Source: an uncultured Erysipelotrichaceae bacterium (lineage in GTDB: Bacteria; Bacillota_I; Bacilli_A; RFN20; CAG-826). Taken from it: a stretch of DNA of 33,019 nt. The stretch's first letter is position 1. Every line of letters starts with the position of its first letter. Under the pieces are notes generated by a model, which was not told the origin of the DNA, made no database searches, and was given only the letters and a program-made list of their open reading frames with translations. Position numbers and translations under genes: made by a program. Shown piece by piece: positions 1 through 7,813 of this stretch. The stretch covers positions 1 through 33,019 of the forward strand of contig CADBXE010000017.1 in NCBI GenBank assembly GCA_902798595.1, in the 5' to 3' direction.

Positions 1-2
1 GA

Positions 3-104
3 GTCCAGTTCAATATCGGATTCAGTCCCTTCAACAGTCTGTTTAGAAGTGATATGATTGTTGAAACATTTCAGTCCAACATAATGGGTTCACTTCAGAA
101 CTAG
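3..104 (+). CDS. 3' end of an unidentified protein (partial)
   Basis: The third forward frame is open from the window edge to a TAG at 102-104. It would encode the last 33 residues of a protein, running from VQFNIGFSPF to MGSLQN. The other two forward frames close earlier (TAG at 44-46, TGA at 55-57). The tail is too short to identify. It ends 13 bases before the convergent stop of the lipoprotein gene, a spacing consistent with a real convergent gene end. No hairpin terminator is visible between them. It could also be a chance open frame. Confidence 0.35.
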   Translation, partial: VQFNIGFSPFNSLFRSDMIVETFQSNIMGSLQN

Positions 105-117
105 CCCTCTTTTTATA

Positions 118-690
118 TTACTTGTAACTAACTGAGATATCCATTTTGATTATTGTTCGATAAACTGTTTTGATGCCAGCCTTCTCTTCTATCTGGTTAT
201 TATCATAATCAACTTTAAGTTTGGTCATATAGCCATACTTATCAAATTGTTCAATCGCTGATAGTTTTACTGTGCCTTTGAATCCATCTTCATCAACTTT
301 TTTGTAAAGAGATGCTTTTACTTGGAATGGGTTGATATAGTAGCCAATCTTTGGATTATATTGTTTTGCTTCTTCAGGAATATTTAAACTAGAACCATCA
401 AACGAAGCAACGTTAACATAGAGCATCATTTCATATCCAAGAGCGTTTGCATCTTTTGAATCTGTATCCCACTCCCCATCTTTAAACGTATATTCTATTT
501 TACCTTTCGCTTCTTGCTTCACGCCTAACACATCATACTTAGATGAATAGTTAAAAACAGCTTCTTTGTATTGGTGCTTTTCAACTTTCTTTGCTTCTTC
601 CGCAAATCTTTCAGCGGAAACACCTTGGCCATCACAAGCCGCTAGCGCACAGACGGCTGCTAGACATAAAACGATTTTAGTGAATTTCAT
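118..690 (-). CDS. small predicted lipoprotein of unknown function
   Basis: This encodes a secreted protein of about 190 residues with a lipoprotein signal: basic n-region (MKFTK), hydrophobic h-region and a lipobox ending LAAC, with the lipidated Cys near residue 19. It should be exported by Sec, lipidated by Lgt, cut by LspA and anchored on the outer face of the membrane. The mature part is polar, rich in Lys, Asp and Tyr, with beta-like alternation and no motif I recognise. The ATG at 690 is preferred because an SD (GGAGGTG) lies about 7 bases upstream. The longer frame from 699 starts at a GTG inside that SD. It is divergent from the Y-family polymerase gene, and an extended -10 sits about 30 bases upstream. 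A substrate-binding or stress role is possible but not shown. Confidence 0.75.
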   Translation of the reverse strand: MKFTKIVLCLAAVCALAACDGQGVSAERFAEEAKKVEKHQYKEAVFNYSSKYDVLGVKQEAKGKIEYTFKDGEWDTDSKDANALGYEMMLYVNVASFDGSSLNIPEEAKQYNPKIGYYINPFQVKASLYKKVDEDGFKGTVKLSAIEQFDKYGYMTKLKVDYDNNQIEEKAGIKTVYRTIIKMDISVSYK

Positions 691-720
691 ATTTTTCACC
701 TCCGTAAATTAATCAGATAT

Positions 721-729
721 ATTCTAACA
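721..729 (-). promoter_or_regulatory. putative extended -10 promoter of the lipoprotein gene
   Basis: On the minus strand the sequence reads TG-T-TAGAAT, an extended -10 element with five of six consensus bases. It lies about 30 bases upstream of the ATG at 690 and leaves a short leader that carries the SD. No good -35 is seen (TTTAAT at 17 bases is weak), which is usual for extended -10 promoters. Confidence 0.4.
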
Positions 730-801
730 TTTGTTGCTTTTTTATTAAAAAGTTTTTCATATAAGTTCATGTCAAGACTGATATTTAATAATTTTCTCGT
801 A

Positions 802-807
802 TATAAT
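802..807 (+). promoter_or_regulatory. putative -10 box almost adjacent to the Y-family polymerase start codon
   Basis: A perfect TATAAT ends nine bases before the ATG at 817, so a transcript starting 6-8 bases downstream would carry almost no 5' leader. No SD precedes the ATG, which fits leaderless translation. No convincing -35 hexamer lies 16-18 bases upstream. Confidence 0.4.
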
Positions 808-816
808 TCTTTCACC

Positions 817-2061
817 ATGAAAAAGAGAGTAATCGCAGTCATTGACTTAAAAGCTTTTTATTCATACGTCGAATGCCTTGATCGAGGACTAGACCCGTGG
901 AAAGAACCACTCGTGGTCGCGGACAAAGATAGAGGTACTAATACGATTGTTTTAAGTGTGTCTCCATTCTTAAAAAAACAAGGCATTCCTTCTCGATGTC
1001 GTATTAAAGAATTGCCAAAGAAATATAAGTACATCTACGCCGTTCCAAGAATGGAAAGATATCTTGAAAAAAGCGCACAGGTGATTGATGTTTTATATCA
1101 CTTTGTTGCCGAAGAGGACGTACACGTGTACTCAATCGATGAAGCTTTTGTGGATTTAACGTCTTATCTGAAGTATTACAATAAAACCCCTCTTCAAATG
1201 GTTACCACCATTATTAATCAGATCAAAGAAGAGACAGGCTTACAAGCCACTGCGGGTATTGGCGATAACTTCTTTTTAGCAAAAATAGCTTTAGATATAT
1301 ACGCTAAAAAAGAAAGAAACGGAATTGCTAAGGTATCAGTTAACGACATCAAAGAAAAATTATGGCCAATCTCCCCACTTAGTAAGGTTTGGAGTATCGG
1401 CCCAAGAATGGAAGCAAGACTAAATAAGATTGGTTTATTTACTGTTAAGGATATCGCCTTATCTAATCTTGATTATTTAAGAGATAAATTTGGTGTGATT
1501 GGCGAACAGCTTTGGAGACACGCAAATGGTATCGATGAAGCGGATATCCATGAAAAGTATGAACCAAAAGAACATAGTCTTTCTTTAAGTCAGGTATTGT
1601 TTAGAGACTACAACAAAAACGAGGCTATCACTATTGTTAGAGAGATGGTCGATACGCTAGCATCTCGTATGAGAAACGAAAATAAAATGACACGCGTTGT
1701 TGCTTTGTATGTTGGTTACTCTAAAAATTTAGGAGGATTCGCTAGAAGATCTACCTTATTAGCACCTACCGATGATACAGAATTACTACTTAAAGCCATT
1801 TTAGAAATCTATCACATGTATATTAAGGATTTGCCTATTAGAAATATCGGTCTTAATTTCGGTGGCCTTCTTGAATCGACATATCAACAACTCAACATGT
1901 TTGAGGATGAAAAAGAACAAATCAAAAGACGTAATTTACAAAAGACAATGGACAAACTCCAAACAAAGTTTGGAAAAAACTCTGTCTTACGCGCATCATC
2001 CTTATTAGAAGAGAGTACAATTAAAGATAGAAATAACTTTATAGGAGGTCATAGGAAATGA
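817..2061 (+). CDS. Y-family translesion DNA polymerase (UvrX/YqjW-like)
   Basis: A DNA polymerase of the DinB/UmuC superfamily of about 414 residues, acting in damage bypass. With the start at 817, the first catalytic Asp is D10 in VIDLKAFYSYVE, where Y and F are steric-gate-region residues. The second acidic pair is in YSIDEAFVDL (about D108, E109). The thumb HhH is in VWSIGPRMEARLNKIGL, followed by a little-finger domain. QLNMF near residues 365-370 resembles a beta-clamp binding peptide. The frame can be extended to an ATG at 769, but the family begins right before the VID motif. It overlaps the YolD gene by ATGA. The pairing with YolD and the sequence match UvrX/YqjW-type polymerases of Firmicutes better than classical Pol IV. 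SOS control is expected, but I saw no LexA box. Confidence 0.9.
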   Translation: MKKRVIAVIDLKAFYSYVECLDRGLDPWKEPLVVADKDRGTNTIVLSVSPFLKKQGIPSRCRIKELPKKYKYIYAVPRMERYLEKSAQVIDVLYHFVAEEDVHVYSIDEAFVDLTSYLKYYNKTPLQMVTTIINQIKEETGLQATAGIGDNFFLAKIALDIYAKKERNGIAKVSVNDIKEKLWPISPLSKVWSIGPRMEARLNKIGLFTVKDIALSNLDYLRDKFGVIGEQLWRHANGIDEADIHEKYEPKEHSLSLSQVLFRDYNKNEAITIVREMVDTLASRMRNENKMTRVVALYVGYSKNLGGFARRSTLLAPTDDTELLLKAILEIYHMYIKDLPIRNIGLNFGGLLESTYQQLNMFEDEKEQIKRRNLQKTMDKLQTKFGKNSVLRASSLLEESTIKDRNNFIGGHRK

Positions 2062-2369
2062 GTGAACGCGGCATGAAAAAATGGGCTCCTTATAAATCGC
2101 TTAATGAACAACAAGGTTATTTAGATAAATTACACGAAAAGCAAGAGAAGACGGAACGTCCATGCATCTCTAGTGATGAAGCAGAAAACATCAATGAAAT
2201 ACTAGTTAATTACCACGGAGAAGAGCTAGTTGTTTCCTATTGGAGAAATAGCAAAATCAATACCATCTCCACTGTTTTGAGCAAAATAGACCCAATAAAT
2301 AAAAAGATTGTCATCCCTGAGAGAAAGACAATCTATTTTGCTGAATTAATTAAGATAGAACGAGCTTAG
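2058..2369 (+). CDS. YolD-like protein
   Basis: A 103-residue protein with the YolD family signature near its N-terminus (RGMKKWAPYKSLNEQ) and a C-terminal beta-rich half (VNYHGEELVVSYWRN). YolD-like proteins are encoded beside UvrX/YqjW-type polymerases in many Bacilli and are thought to act with them; the mechanism is unknown. Here the start overlaps the polymerase stop (ATGA at 2058-2061) with a strong SD (GGAGG at 2044-2048), so the two are translationally coupled. The 3' end overlaps the convergent aminopeptidase stop codon at 2366-2368, so the two mRNAs are antisense at their ends and no terminator hairpin separates them. Confidence 0.88.
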   Translation: MSERGMKKWAPYKSLNEQQGYLDKLHEKQEKTERPCISSDEAENINEILVNYHGEELVVSYWRNSKINTISTVLSKIDPINKKIVIPERKTIYFAELIKIERA

Positions 2370-3592
2370 ATAGCCCAAGTACCATCTTTAAAGATTTGAA
2401 TTTGTTTGCCTTTAGCGTCCACACCGACGATTGATAAGTCGCGTGTACCCACCATGAAGTCAACGTGGATCATGGAATTGTTAATTCCAACTTCGGCTCT
2501 TTGTTCCATAGTCATATCTAAGGCACCTGGATATAATTCTGGGAAACCAGCACCTAAAGCCACGTGGCAGCAGGCATTTTCATCAAATAATGTTTCATAG
2601 AATAATAAACCAGTTTGGTTAATTGGAGATTCAAATGGCACTAAGGCAACTTCACCTAACATGGAAGCACCTTCGTCCATTTTGACCATCTTTTCTAACA
2701 AAACTTGGTTCTTTCTGGCTTTAACTGCGCAGACTCTACCATCCTTGAAGCTAATCGCGAAGTCTTCAATTAATTCACCGTTATAAGATAAAGGTTTAGA
2801 AGCCACCAATGTACCTTCAGCTTTGCCTTTCATTGGGGTTGTGAACACTTCTTCGCTTGGGATATTAGGATTGAATTGACCTTTATTGGGAGCAAATTCA
2901 ACACCACCACCCCATTTCATATTTGGGACGAGTTCAACTTGGAAATCTGTACCGTTAGAAGCTTTATAAATAAGTTTTCTTAAATCTAAAGCTTCCAATT
3001 TCTTTCTTTGGTTCACTAAGAAGTTATTATGGTCATCCCAGTTTTCAACTGGATCATTGCCATCTACTCTTGATGTTTGAAGAATAGCGGCCCATAAAGC
3101 TTCAATAGCGTCTTCTTCATTCAATTTAGGAAAGACTTTCTTAGCCCAGGCCTTGCCTGGAACCGCAGCGATGGACCATTTATATTTGCCATCCATTGCA
3201 TCTCTATATTTTTTAATCTTTGGATAACGTTTCGCCATGGACTTGGTAACTTTATTTTGGTTAACACCCTTCATAGCGTCTGGGTCGTCAGAAATAATGT
3301 GAATGACTGTTGGCAATTTCTTCACCCAGTATTTGAATTTAGCGATTTGCATTGGTGGGACATTTGCTAAACTGCCGATTGTTTCGTTTTTGTAAGCAAG
3401 TTTACTAACTGGGTCGTGATGCCAATAAACAGTAACCTTTTTAGCGCCTGCCTTGTAGCATTCTTCCACGACCATTGTCACGAAATCAGGTTGATCTAAA
3501 CCGGCATTAATCCAGACTTCATCACCCTTGACAACATGGCCACCTTCGACCGCGATTAATCTTGCATAATCTCTTAATAGTTTTTGTTCCAT
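2366..3592 (-). CDS. M29-family aminopeptidase (AmpS/PepS type)
   Basis: A cytosolic dinuclear-metal aminopeptidase of about 408 residues, releasing N-terminal residues from peptides. The C-terminal half has the metal-binding signatures of M29: GEVALVPFESPI (Glu ligand), CCHVALGAGFP (His) and MIHVDFMVGT (His, Asp). The length matches the family. The frame opens at a TTG at 3613, but the ATG at 3592 is preferred: AAAGGA lies 12 bases upstream, and the family N-terminus MEQKLLRDYARL starts there. It is divergent from the DUF308-like gene through a shared, nearly palindromic -10 region. It is monocistronic, with its stop interlocked with that of the YolD gene. Confidence 0.9.
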   Translation of the reverse strand: MEQKLLRDYARLIAVEGGHVVKGDEVWINAGLDQPDFVTMVVEECYKAGAKKVTVYWHHDPVSKLAYKNETIGSLANVPPMQIAKFKYWVKKLPTVIHIISDDPDAMKGVNQNKVTKSMAKRYPKIKKYRDAMDGKYKWSIAAVPGKAWAKKVFPKLNEEDAIEALWAAILQTSRVDGNDPVENWDDHNNFLVNQRKKLEALDLRKLIYKASNGTDFQVELVPNMKWGGGVEFAPNKGQFNPNIPSEEVFTTPMKGKAEGTLVASKPLSYNGELIEDFAISFKDGRVCAVKARKNQVLLEKMVKMDEGASMLGEVALVPFESPINQTGLLFYETLFDENACCHVALGAGFPELYPGALDMTMEQRAEVGINNSMIHVDFMVGTRDLSIVGVDAKGKQIQIFKDGTWAI

Positions 3593-3616
3593 AATTCTTT
3601 TTATTCCTTTCAAAAA

Positions 3617-3633
3617 TACTATAATAGTATTCG
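3617..3633. promoter_or_regulatory. putative divergent promoter with a palindromic -10
   Basis: The 17-base inverted repeat AATACTATAATAGTATT contains TATAAT on the plus strand (3620-3625) and TATAGT on the minus strand. It can therefore serve both the DUF308-like gene (ATG 3648) and the aminopeptidase (ATG 3592). On the plus side the start site would fall just before the SD (GAGAGGGA). The symmetry could also be an operator. The -35 elements are weak on both strands. Confidence 0.4.
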
Positions 3634-3647
3634 AGAGGGAATTCTAT

Positions 3648-4349
3648 ATGAAAAAATTATTCAGTAAATACGCTTGGTTACAATTAATTCTATCAATTCT
3701 ATTATTGTTCGGAGGCACACTAATCATTGTCTTTGCCTTTAATGACAAAGAGAACGTGCTTAAGCTTGCTTTAAATGTCATTGCCGCGGTTATCTTATTC
3801 CTTTTTGGTGGTTTCGCCATTCTTACCGCTTTCTTGTTCGAAAGAAAAAGTACGATTTCATACGCAATTGTATATGGCTCCGCTTCTATTGCGTTAGGTG
3901 TGTTCCTATGCATGAATAAACTAGTTTTATTAGAATACCTAGTCTACTTACTCGCTATATTCTTCATTGTTATCGGTGCGATTGAATTGATTAAATCCAT
4001 TATCATGACAATCAAAGTTAAACCTCAAGTCTATATCCTGGTACTCGCTTATACATTCTCTGTATTGTTTATTGCCGGCGGTATCTTATCTCTTATCTTT
4101 AGCGACAAAGTACAAACAGTATTCTGCGTTATCGCAGGCGTGCTCTTATTCTTGTTAGGTGTCTATGAATTAGTGGAAGGCATTAAAGAAATGATTGCCC
4201 AAGTTAAAGGCCAACAAAATAGGCAAAAGCCTGTTAAAAGAAGCAAAAAGAAAGAAGCAAATCCTGAGCAAGAACAAGTTCAAGACGCTAAGTCAGAACC
4301 TGAAGTTAAAGAACTTGATTACACAGTCAAGGAAATAGAACAAAAATAA
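3648..4349 (+). CDS. DUF308/HdeD-like multipass membrane protein
   Basis: A 233-residue protein with about six membrane helices in three hairpin pairs (roughly residues 10-32, 38-66, 72-88, 92-116, 124-150 and 155-175). Small-residue motifs such as LFGGFAILTA and LLFLLGVYELVEGI repeat, which is the look of DUF308/HdeD-like acid-resistance-type proteins. A highly charged cytosolic tail (about residues 185-233, Lys-rich then Glu-rich) follows. The SD GAGAGGGA stands 6-7 bases before the ATG. The biochemical role is unknown. The gene ends in a strong bidirectional terminator that separates it from convergent secG. Confidence 0.65.
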   Translation: MKKLFSKYAWLQLILSILLLFGGTLIIVFAFNDKENVLKLALNVIAAVILFLFGGFAILTAFLFERKSTISYAIVYGSASIALGVFLCMNKLVLLEYLVYLLAIFFIVIGAIELIKSIIMTIKVKPQVYILVLAYTFSVLFIAGGILSLIFSDKVQTVFCVIAGVLLFLLGVYELVEGIKEMIAQVKGQQNRQKPVKRSKKKEANPEQEQVQDAKSEPEVKELDYTVKEIEQK

Positions 4350-4373
4350 AAGCGGATTGCTCCGCTTTTTTCT
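4348..4373. terminator. bidirectional intrinsic terminator
   Basis: The hairpin AAAAGCGGA / TTGC / TCCGCTTTT has a nine-pair stem, a four-base loop and a T-rich tract on the plus strand (TTTTTTCTT). On the minus strand TTTTATTTTTG follows the stem. It sits between the convergent ends of the DUF308-like gene and secG and can stop both. The stem core AAGCGGA/TCCGCTT reappears in the terminator behind typA. Confidence 0.85.
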
Positions 4374-4391
4374 TACCTCTTTAGCTAACTA

Positions 4392-4631
4392 TTAAGCAGC
4401 CTTAGCGGTAATCTCAATAAGGATTGCGATAAAGAAGAATAAGATTGCACAGATAAGTGTCAAAATAGAAACAACTTTTTCTGCACCTCTTTCTTTGGTT
4501 TTAACGAAAACGTTTAAGCCACCACCAGTAATAGCACCAGAGGCACCTTCTGATTTACCGCCTTGTAATAAGCACAAGACGATGATGATAATGGCTACTG
4601 CCAACATAATCCAGTCATACCAATTTAACAT
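4392..4631 (-). CDS. secG: SecG, preprotein translocase subunit
   Basis: A 79-residue membrane protein with two helices (about residues 6-22 and 54-73). Between them is the SecG signature loop: LLQGGKSEGASGAITGGG followed by VFVKTKERGAEKV. SecG lines the SecYE channel and eases SecA-driven export. The length and topology are typical. An SD (AAAGGA) lies about 11 bases upstream, and this wide spacing recurs in neighbouring genes. It follows uvrB by 73 bases on the same strand, so it may be read through from the secA-prfB-uvrB transcript or have its own weak promoter near 4670-4695. Confidence 0.92.
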   Translation of the reverse strand: MLNWYDWIMLAVAIIIIVLCLLQGGKSEGASGAITGGGLNVFVKTKERGAEKVVSILTLICAILFFFIAILIEITAKAA

Positions 4632-4704
4632 AAGAATTTAATTCCTTTCTTAATCGCTGCTTACTAATAATATTAGAATCGTTAAAATAACGCAAACTAT
4701 ATTT

Positions 4705-6684
4705 TTATAAATTGCTCTTTATTTCGAGAATAATATCTCGAAGCTCAGCCGCCCTTTCAAAGTCAAATTCTTTAGCGGCTTGGCGCATTTGTTTTTCGAG
4801 TTCTTTAATCTTCGCTTCAATCTCCATACGACTTCCGTGTTTGGTGATATCAATCATTTCGCTGATTTCGTCATCGCTATTATGGATTGGAGGGCGTATT
4901 TCTTTAATAATGGTTCGTGGGATAATTCCATATTCATCGTTATAGGCTTGTTGAATACTTCTTCTACGGTTAGTTTCCTCAATACAATTATGCATTGAAT
5001 CAGTCATGCTATCAGCATACATCACAACTAAACCGTTGGAGTTGCGTGCTGCTCTACCCACAATTTGGATAAGTGAACGGGTACTTCTAAGGAAACCTTC
5101 TTTATCCGCATCAAAAATAGAAATAAGGGAAACTTCAGGAATATCTAAACCTTCTCTTAATAGGTTAATACCAACGAGGACATCATACTTACCTTTTCTT
5201 AGTTGATAGATAATTTCACTTCTCTCTAAAGTTTTGGTTTCGTGATGCAAATAGACAACCTTAATGCCTTTATCTTTTAAGTAATTTGTGAGGTCTTTCG
5301 CCATACGAATTGTGAGAGTGACCACCATAGTTCTTTCATTTTTAGCCACTCTTGTTTTAATTTCATGAACCAAATCATCAATTTGTCCTAAAGTTGGGCG
5401 AACTTGAATAATTGGATCAAGTAAACCAGTAGGTCTAATAATTTGTTCGGCGGATACTCCACCAGCTTTATTAAGTTCATAATCACCTGGCGTCGCACTT
5501 GTGCATACAACATAAGGCATGAGTTTTTCAAATTCTTCAAAGTTAAGTGGTCTATTATCTAAAGCAGAAGGTAATCTAAAACCGTATTCCACCAATGTCT
5601 CTTTTCTTGAACGATCACCATTATACATACCTCTAAGTTGAGGGAAGGTGACATGAGATTCATCAATAATCATCAAGAAATCTTCTGGGAAGTAATCTAA
5701 TAAACACCAAGGTCTTTCGCCAGGTTTTCTTTTATCGATGTGACGAGAATAGTTTTCAATACCTGGGCACATACCAAATTCTTGCATGCTTTCCATATCT
5801 TGATTAGTACGCATTTCTAAACGTTCCGCTTCTAAGAGCTTGCCATTTTCTTTGAAGAATTTTAGTCTTTCTTCCAATTCCGCTTTAATTGTGGTACACG
5901 CTTCTTTAATTCTTTCTCTTGTGGAAGCATGGTCATAAGCTGGGAAAATAGGGAAAGTATGATAGGTATGTTTGACTTCACCAGTCATTTGATTGAGTTG
6001 CACAATCTTTTCAACTTCATCACCAAATGTATCGATCCTAATGACATCATTATCAAAGAATGCAGCGGGAACAATCTCAATCACATCCCCTCTAACTCTC
6101 AATGTACCAGGTGCTAAATCGAGATTGTTTCTCTTATATTGAGCATCCACCAATTTCTTATAGAGGTCTTGTCTATTGATTTCTTCGCCAACACGGATGT
6201 TAAACACTAAGTTTTTATATTCATCAGGGTCGGTTAAGCCATAAATAGAGGCAACTGACGCCACGATGATTGTGTCTTTTCTTTCTAAAACAGAATTAAT
6301 CGCTGATGTACGAAGCATTTCAATCTCTTCGTTCATCACTGCGTTCTTATCGATATATGTATCGCTTTTTGGAATATAAGCTTCTGGTTGATAAAAATCA
6401 AAGTTGGATACAAAGTATTCCACACGATTGTGTGGGAATAATTCTTGAAATTCAGAATATAATTGACCCGCTAAAGTTTTGTTATGAACTAAAACCAAAG
6501 TAGGCTTTTGCACCTTTTGAATAATATTGGCCATAGTAAAGGTTTTGCCGGTACCGGTAGCGCCCATCAAAACTTGGAACTTATTACCAGCTAAAATGCC
6601 ATCGCTTAATGTCTTAATTGCGGTGGGTTGATCGCCTGTAGGCTTGAATTTGGAAACTATCTCAAATAAACGGTTATTTTCCAT
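4705..6684 (-). CDS. uvrB: UvrB, excinuclease ABC subunit B
   Basis: The damage-verifying helicase-like subunit of nucleotide excision repair, about 659 residues. Visible features are Walker A GATGTGKT, the beta-hairpin region with [13 protein letters not shown] sequence ([15 protein letters not shown]), the [21 protein letters not shown] block, helicase motifs [17 protein letters not shown] and QIVGRAARN, and a C-terminal UVR coiled coil ([24 protein letters not shown]) that binds UvrC. The frame extends to a GTG at 6705 that overlaps the prfB stop (TAGTG). The ATG at 6684 is preferred because the conserved N-terminus ([20 protein letters not shown]) starts there. uvrA is not adjacent in this window, unlike in many Firmicutes. 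Confidence 0.95.
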   Translation of the reverse strand: MENNRLFEIVSKFKPTGDQPTAIKTLSDGILAGNKFQVLMGATGTGKTFTMANIIQKVQKPTLVLVHNKTLAGQLYSEFQELFPHNRVEYFVSNFDFYQPEAYIPKSDTYIDKNAVMNEEIEMLRTSAINSVLERKDTIIVASVASIYGLTDPDEYKNLVFNIRVGEEINRQDLYKKLVDAQYKRNNLDLAPGTLRVRGDVIEIVPAAFFDNDVIRIDTFGDEVEKIVQLNQMTGEVKHTYHTFPIFPAYDHASTRERIKEACTTIKAELEERLKFFKENGKLLEAERLEMRTNQDMESMQEFGMCPGIENYSRHIDKRKPGERPWCLLDYFPEDFLMIIDESHVTFPQLRGMYNGDRSRKETLVEYGFRLPSALDNRPLNFEEFEKLMPYVVCTSATPGDYELNKAGGVSAEQIIRPTGLLDPIIQVRPTLGQIDDLVHEIKTRVAKNERTMVVTLTIRMAKDLTNYLKDKGIKVVYLHHETKTLERSEIIYQLRKGKYDVLVGINLLREGLDIPEVSLISIFDADKEGFLRSTRSLIQIVGRAARNSNGLVVMYADSMTDSMHNCIEETNRRRSIQQAYNDEYGIIPRTIIKEIRPPIHNSDDEISEMIDITKHGSRMEIEAKIKELEKQMRQAAKEFDFERAAELRDIILEIKSNL

Positions 6685-6704
6685 AAAAAGTCTGCAAAAC
6701 TCCA

Positions 6705-7812
6705 CTATTTCGCATTATTCTTAGCTTCCATCTGTAGGTAAGAATAGATAAATCCATCAATATTTCCATTCATTACAGATTGGACATCAGTAACCTCAAA
6801 AGAAGTACGGTTATCTTTGACTAGAGTGTAAGGACAGAAGACGTAAGAACGGATTTGACTGCCCCATTCAATATTCTTCTTTTCACCAACTATAGAATTA
6901 AGCTTATTTTGACGAGATTCAAGCTCAATTAAATACAATTTACCTTTTAACATCTTCATCGCTGTTTCTTTATTCAATAATTGGCTTCTTTCAATTTGAC
7001 ACGAAACCACAATACCTGTTGGTAAGTGAGTGATTCTAACCGCAGTTTCAACTTTGTTGACGTTTTGACCACCTGCGCCGCCAGATCTATATGTATCAAT
7101 TTTTAAATCTGATTCGTTAATAACAATATCAATAGAATCATCTTTAAATTCCGGAACAACGTTCACAGAGGCAAATGATGTGTGCCTTCTTTTGTTCGCA
7201 TCAAAAGGAGAGATTCTCACTAATCTATGAACGCCCTTTTCGCCTTTTAGTAAGCCATAGGCGTTTTTGCCACTTATTTGTAAGGTCACAGATTTAACAC
7301 CTGCTTCGTCGCCCGGTTCAAAGGAAAGAACAGACATCTTAAAGCGATGCGCTTCTGCATATAGCACATACATTCTATATAGCATATCCGCCCAGTCTTG
7401 TGCTTCTGTGCCGCCTGCGCCTGGGTGAATTTCAATAATTGCATTTAAAGAATCGAATTCACCAGTAAAGAGGATTTGTAATTCGAACTCCTTTGATTGT
7501 TTATTAAGTTCCTCTAATGATTTTTCAATTTGTTCGAGGAATGATTCATCTTCGAATTCTAAAAGCTCTTCAAGGTCTTTTTGGCCACGTAAAAGTGAGC
7601 GATATGTATCTACAATTTCGCGCGAATGATTGAGACGTGATATGATTTCAAGCGCTGAATTCCTATTATTCCAGAAATCCGCAGCTTCACTTTTTTCTGT
7701 TAGATCCGCTATCTCAGCATCGAGTTTAGCAAGGTCAAAGAGAAGACCCGAGTTGACGGATTCTCTCGCCAACAGCACAAAGTTCCTGTTTTAGGGTCAC
7801 TAAGTCTTTCAT
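6705..7812 (-). CDS. prfB: Peptide chain release factor 2, with programmed +1 frameshift
   Basis: RF2 terminates at UGA and UAA. The zero frame starts at the ATG at 7812-7810, one base after the secA stop, and runs [12 protein letters not shown] to GSSL. It then meets an in-frame TGA in CTT TGA C. A +1 shift continues as [12 protein letters not shown], and the combined product is 368 residues. The peptidyl-hydrolysis loop [16 protein letters not shown] contains GGQ. The usual tripeptide anticodon position of RF2 lies in the IEIHPGAGG to SFEPGDEAG region; I did not verify it residue by residue. A shorter uninterrupted frame starts at 7778 but lacks the true N-terminus. The frameshift makes RF2 autoregulatory, and it shows that UGA is a stop codon here. 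The gene is coupled to secA upstream and to uvrB downstream. Confidence 0.93.
7734..7740 (-). promoter_or_regulatory. prfB programmed +1 ribosomal frameshift site (CTTTGAC)
   Basis: On the minus strand CTT (7740-7738), TGA (7737-7735) and C (7734) form the classical RF2 slippery stop: the Leu tRNA slips from CUU to UUU while UGA is decoded slowly. The stimulatory SD-like stretch normally found three bases upstream is poor here. The preceding bases are CTCGGGTCTTCT, with only GGG six bases away. Confidence 0.92.
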
Positions 7813-7813
7813 A

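Noticed and set aside
2058..2061. UGA read as tryptophan (Mycoplasma-type code)
   Set aside because: The Y-family polymerase and the 122-residue comF-linked gene end in TGA, Trp is TGG throughout, and prfB is present with its in-frame UGA control.
7778..7778. Start of prfB at the uninterrupted frame (7778)
   Set aside because: The N-terminus there has no SD and no family match, whereas the zero frame from 7812 plus the CTTTGAC shift gives the full RF2.
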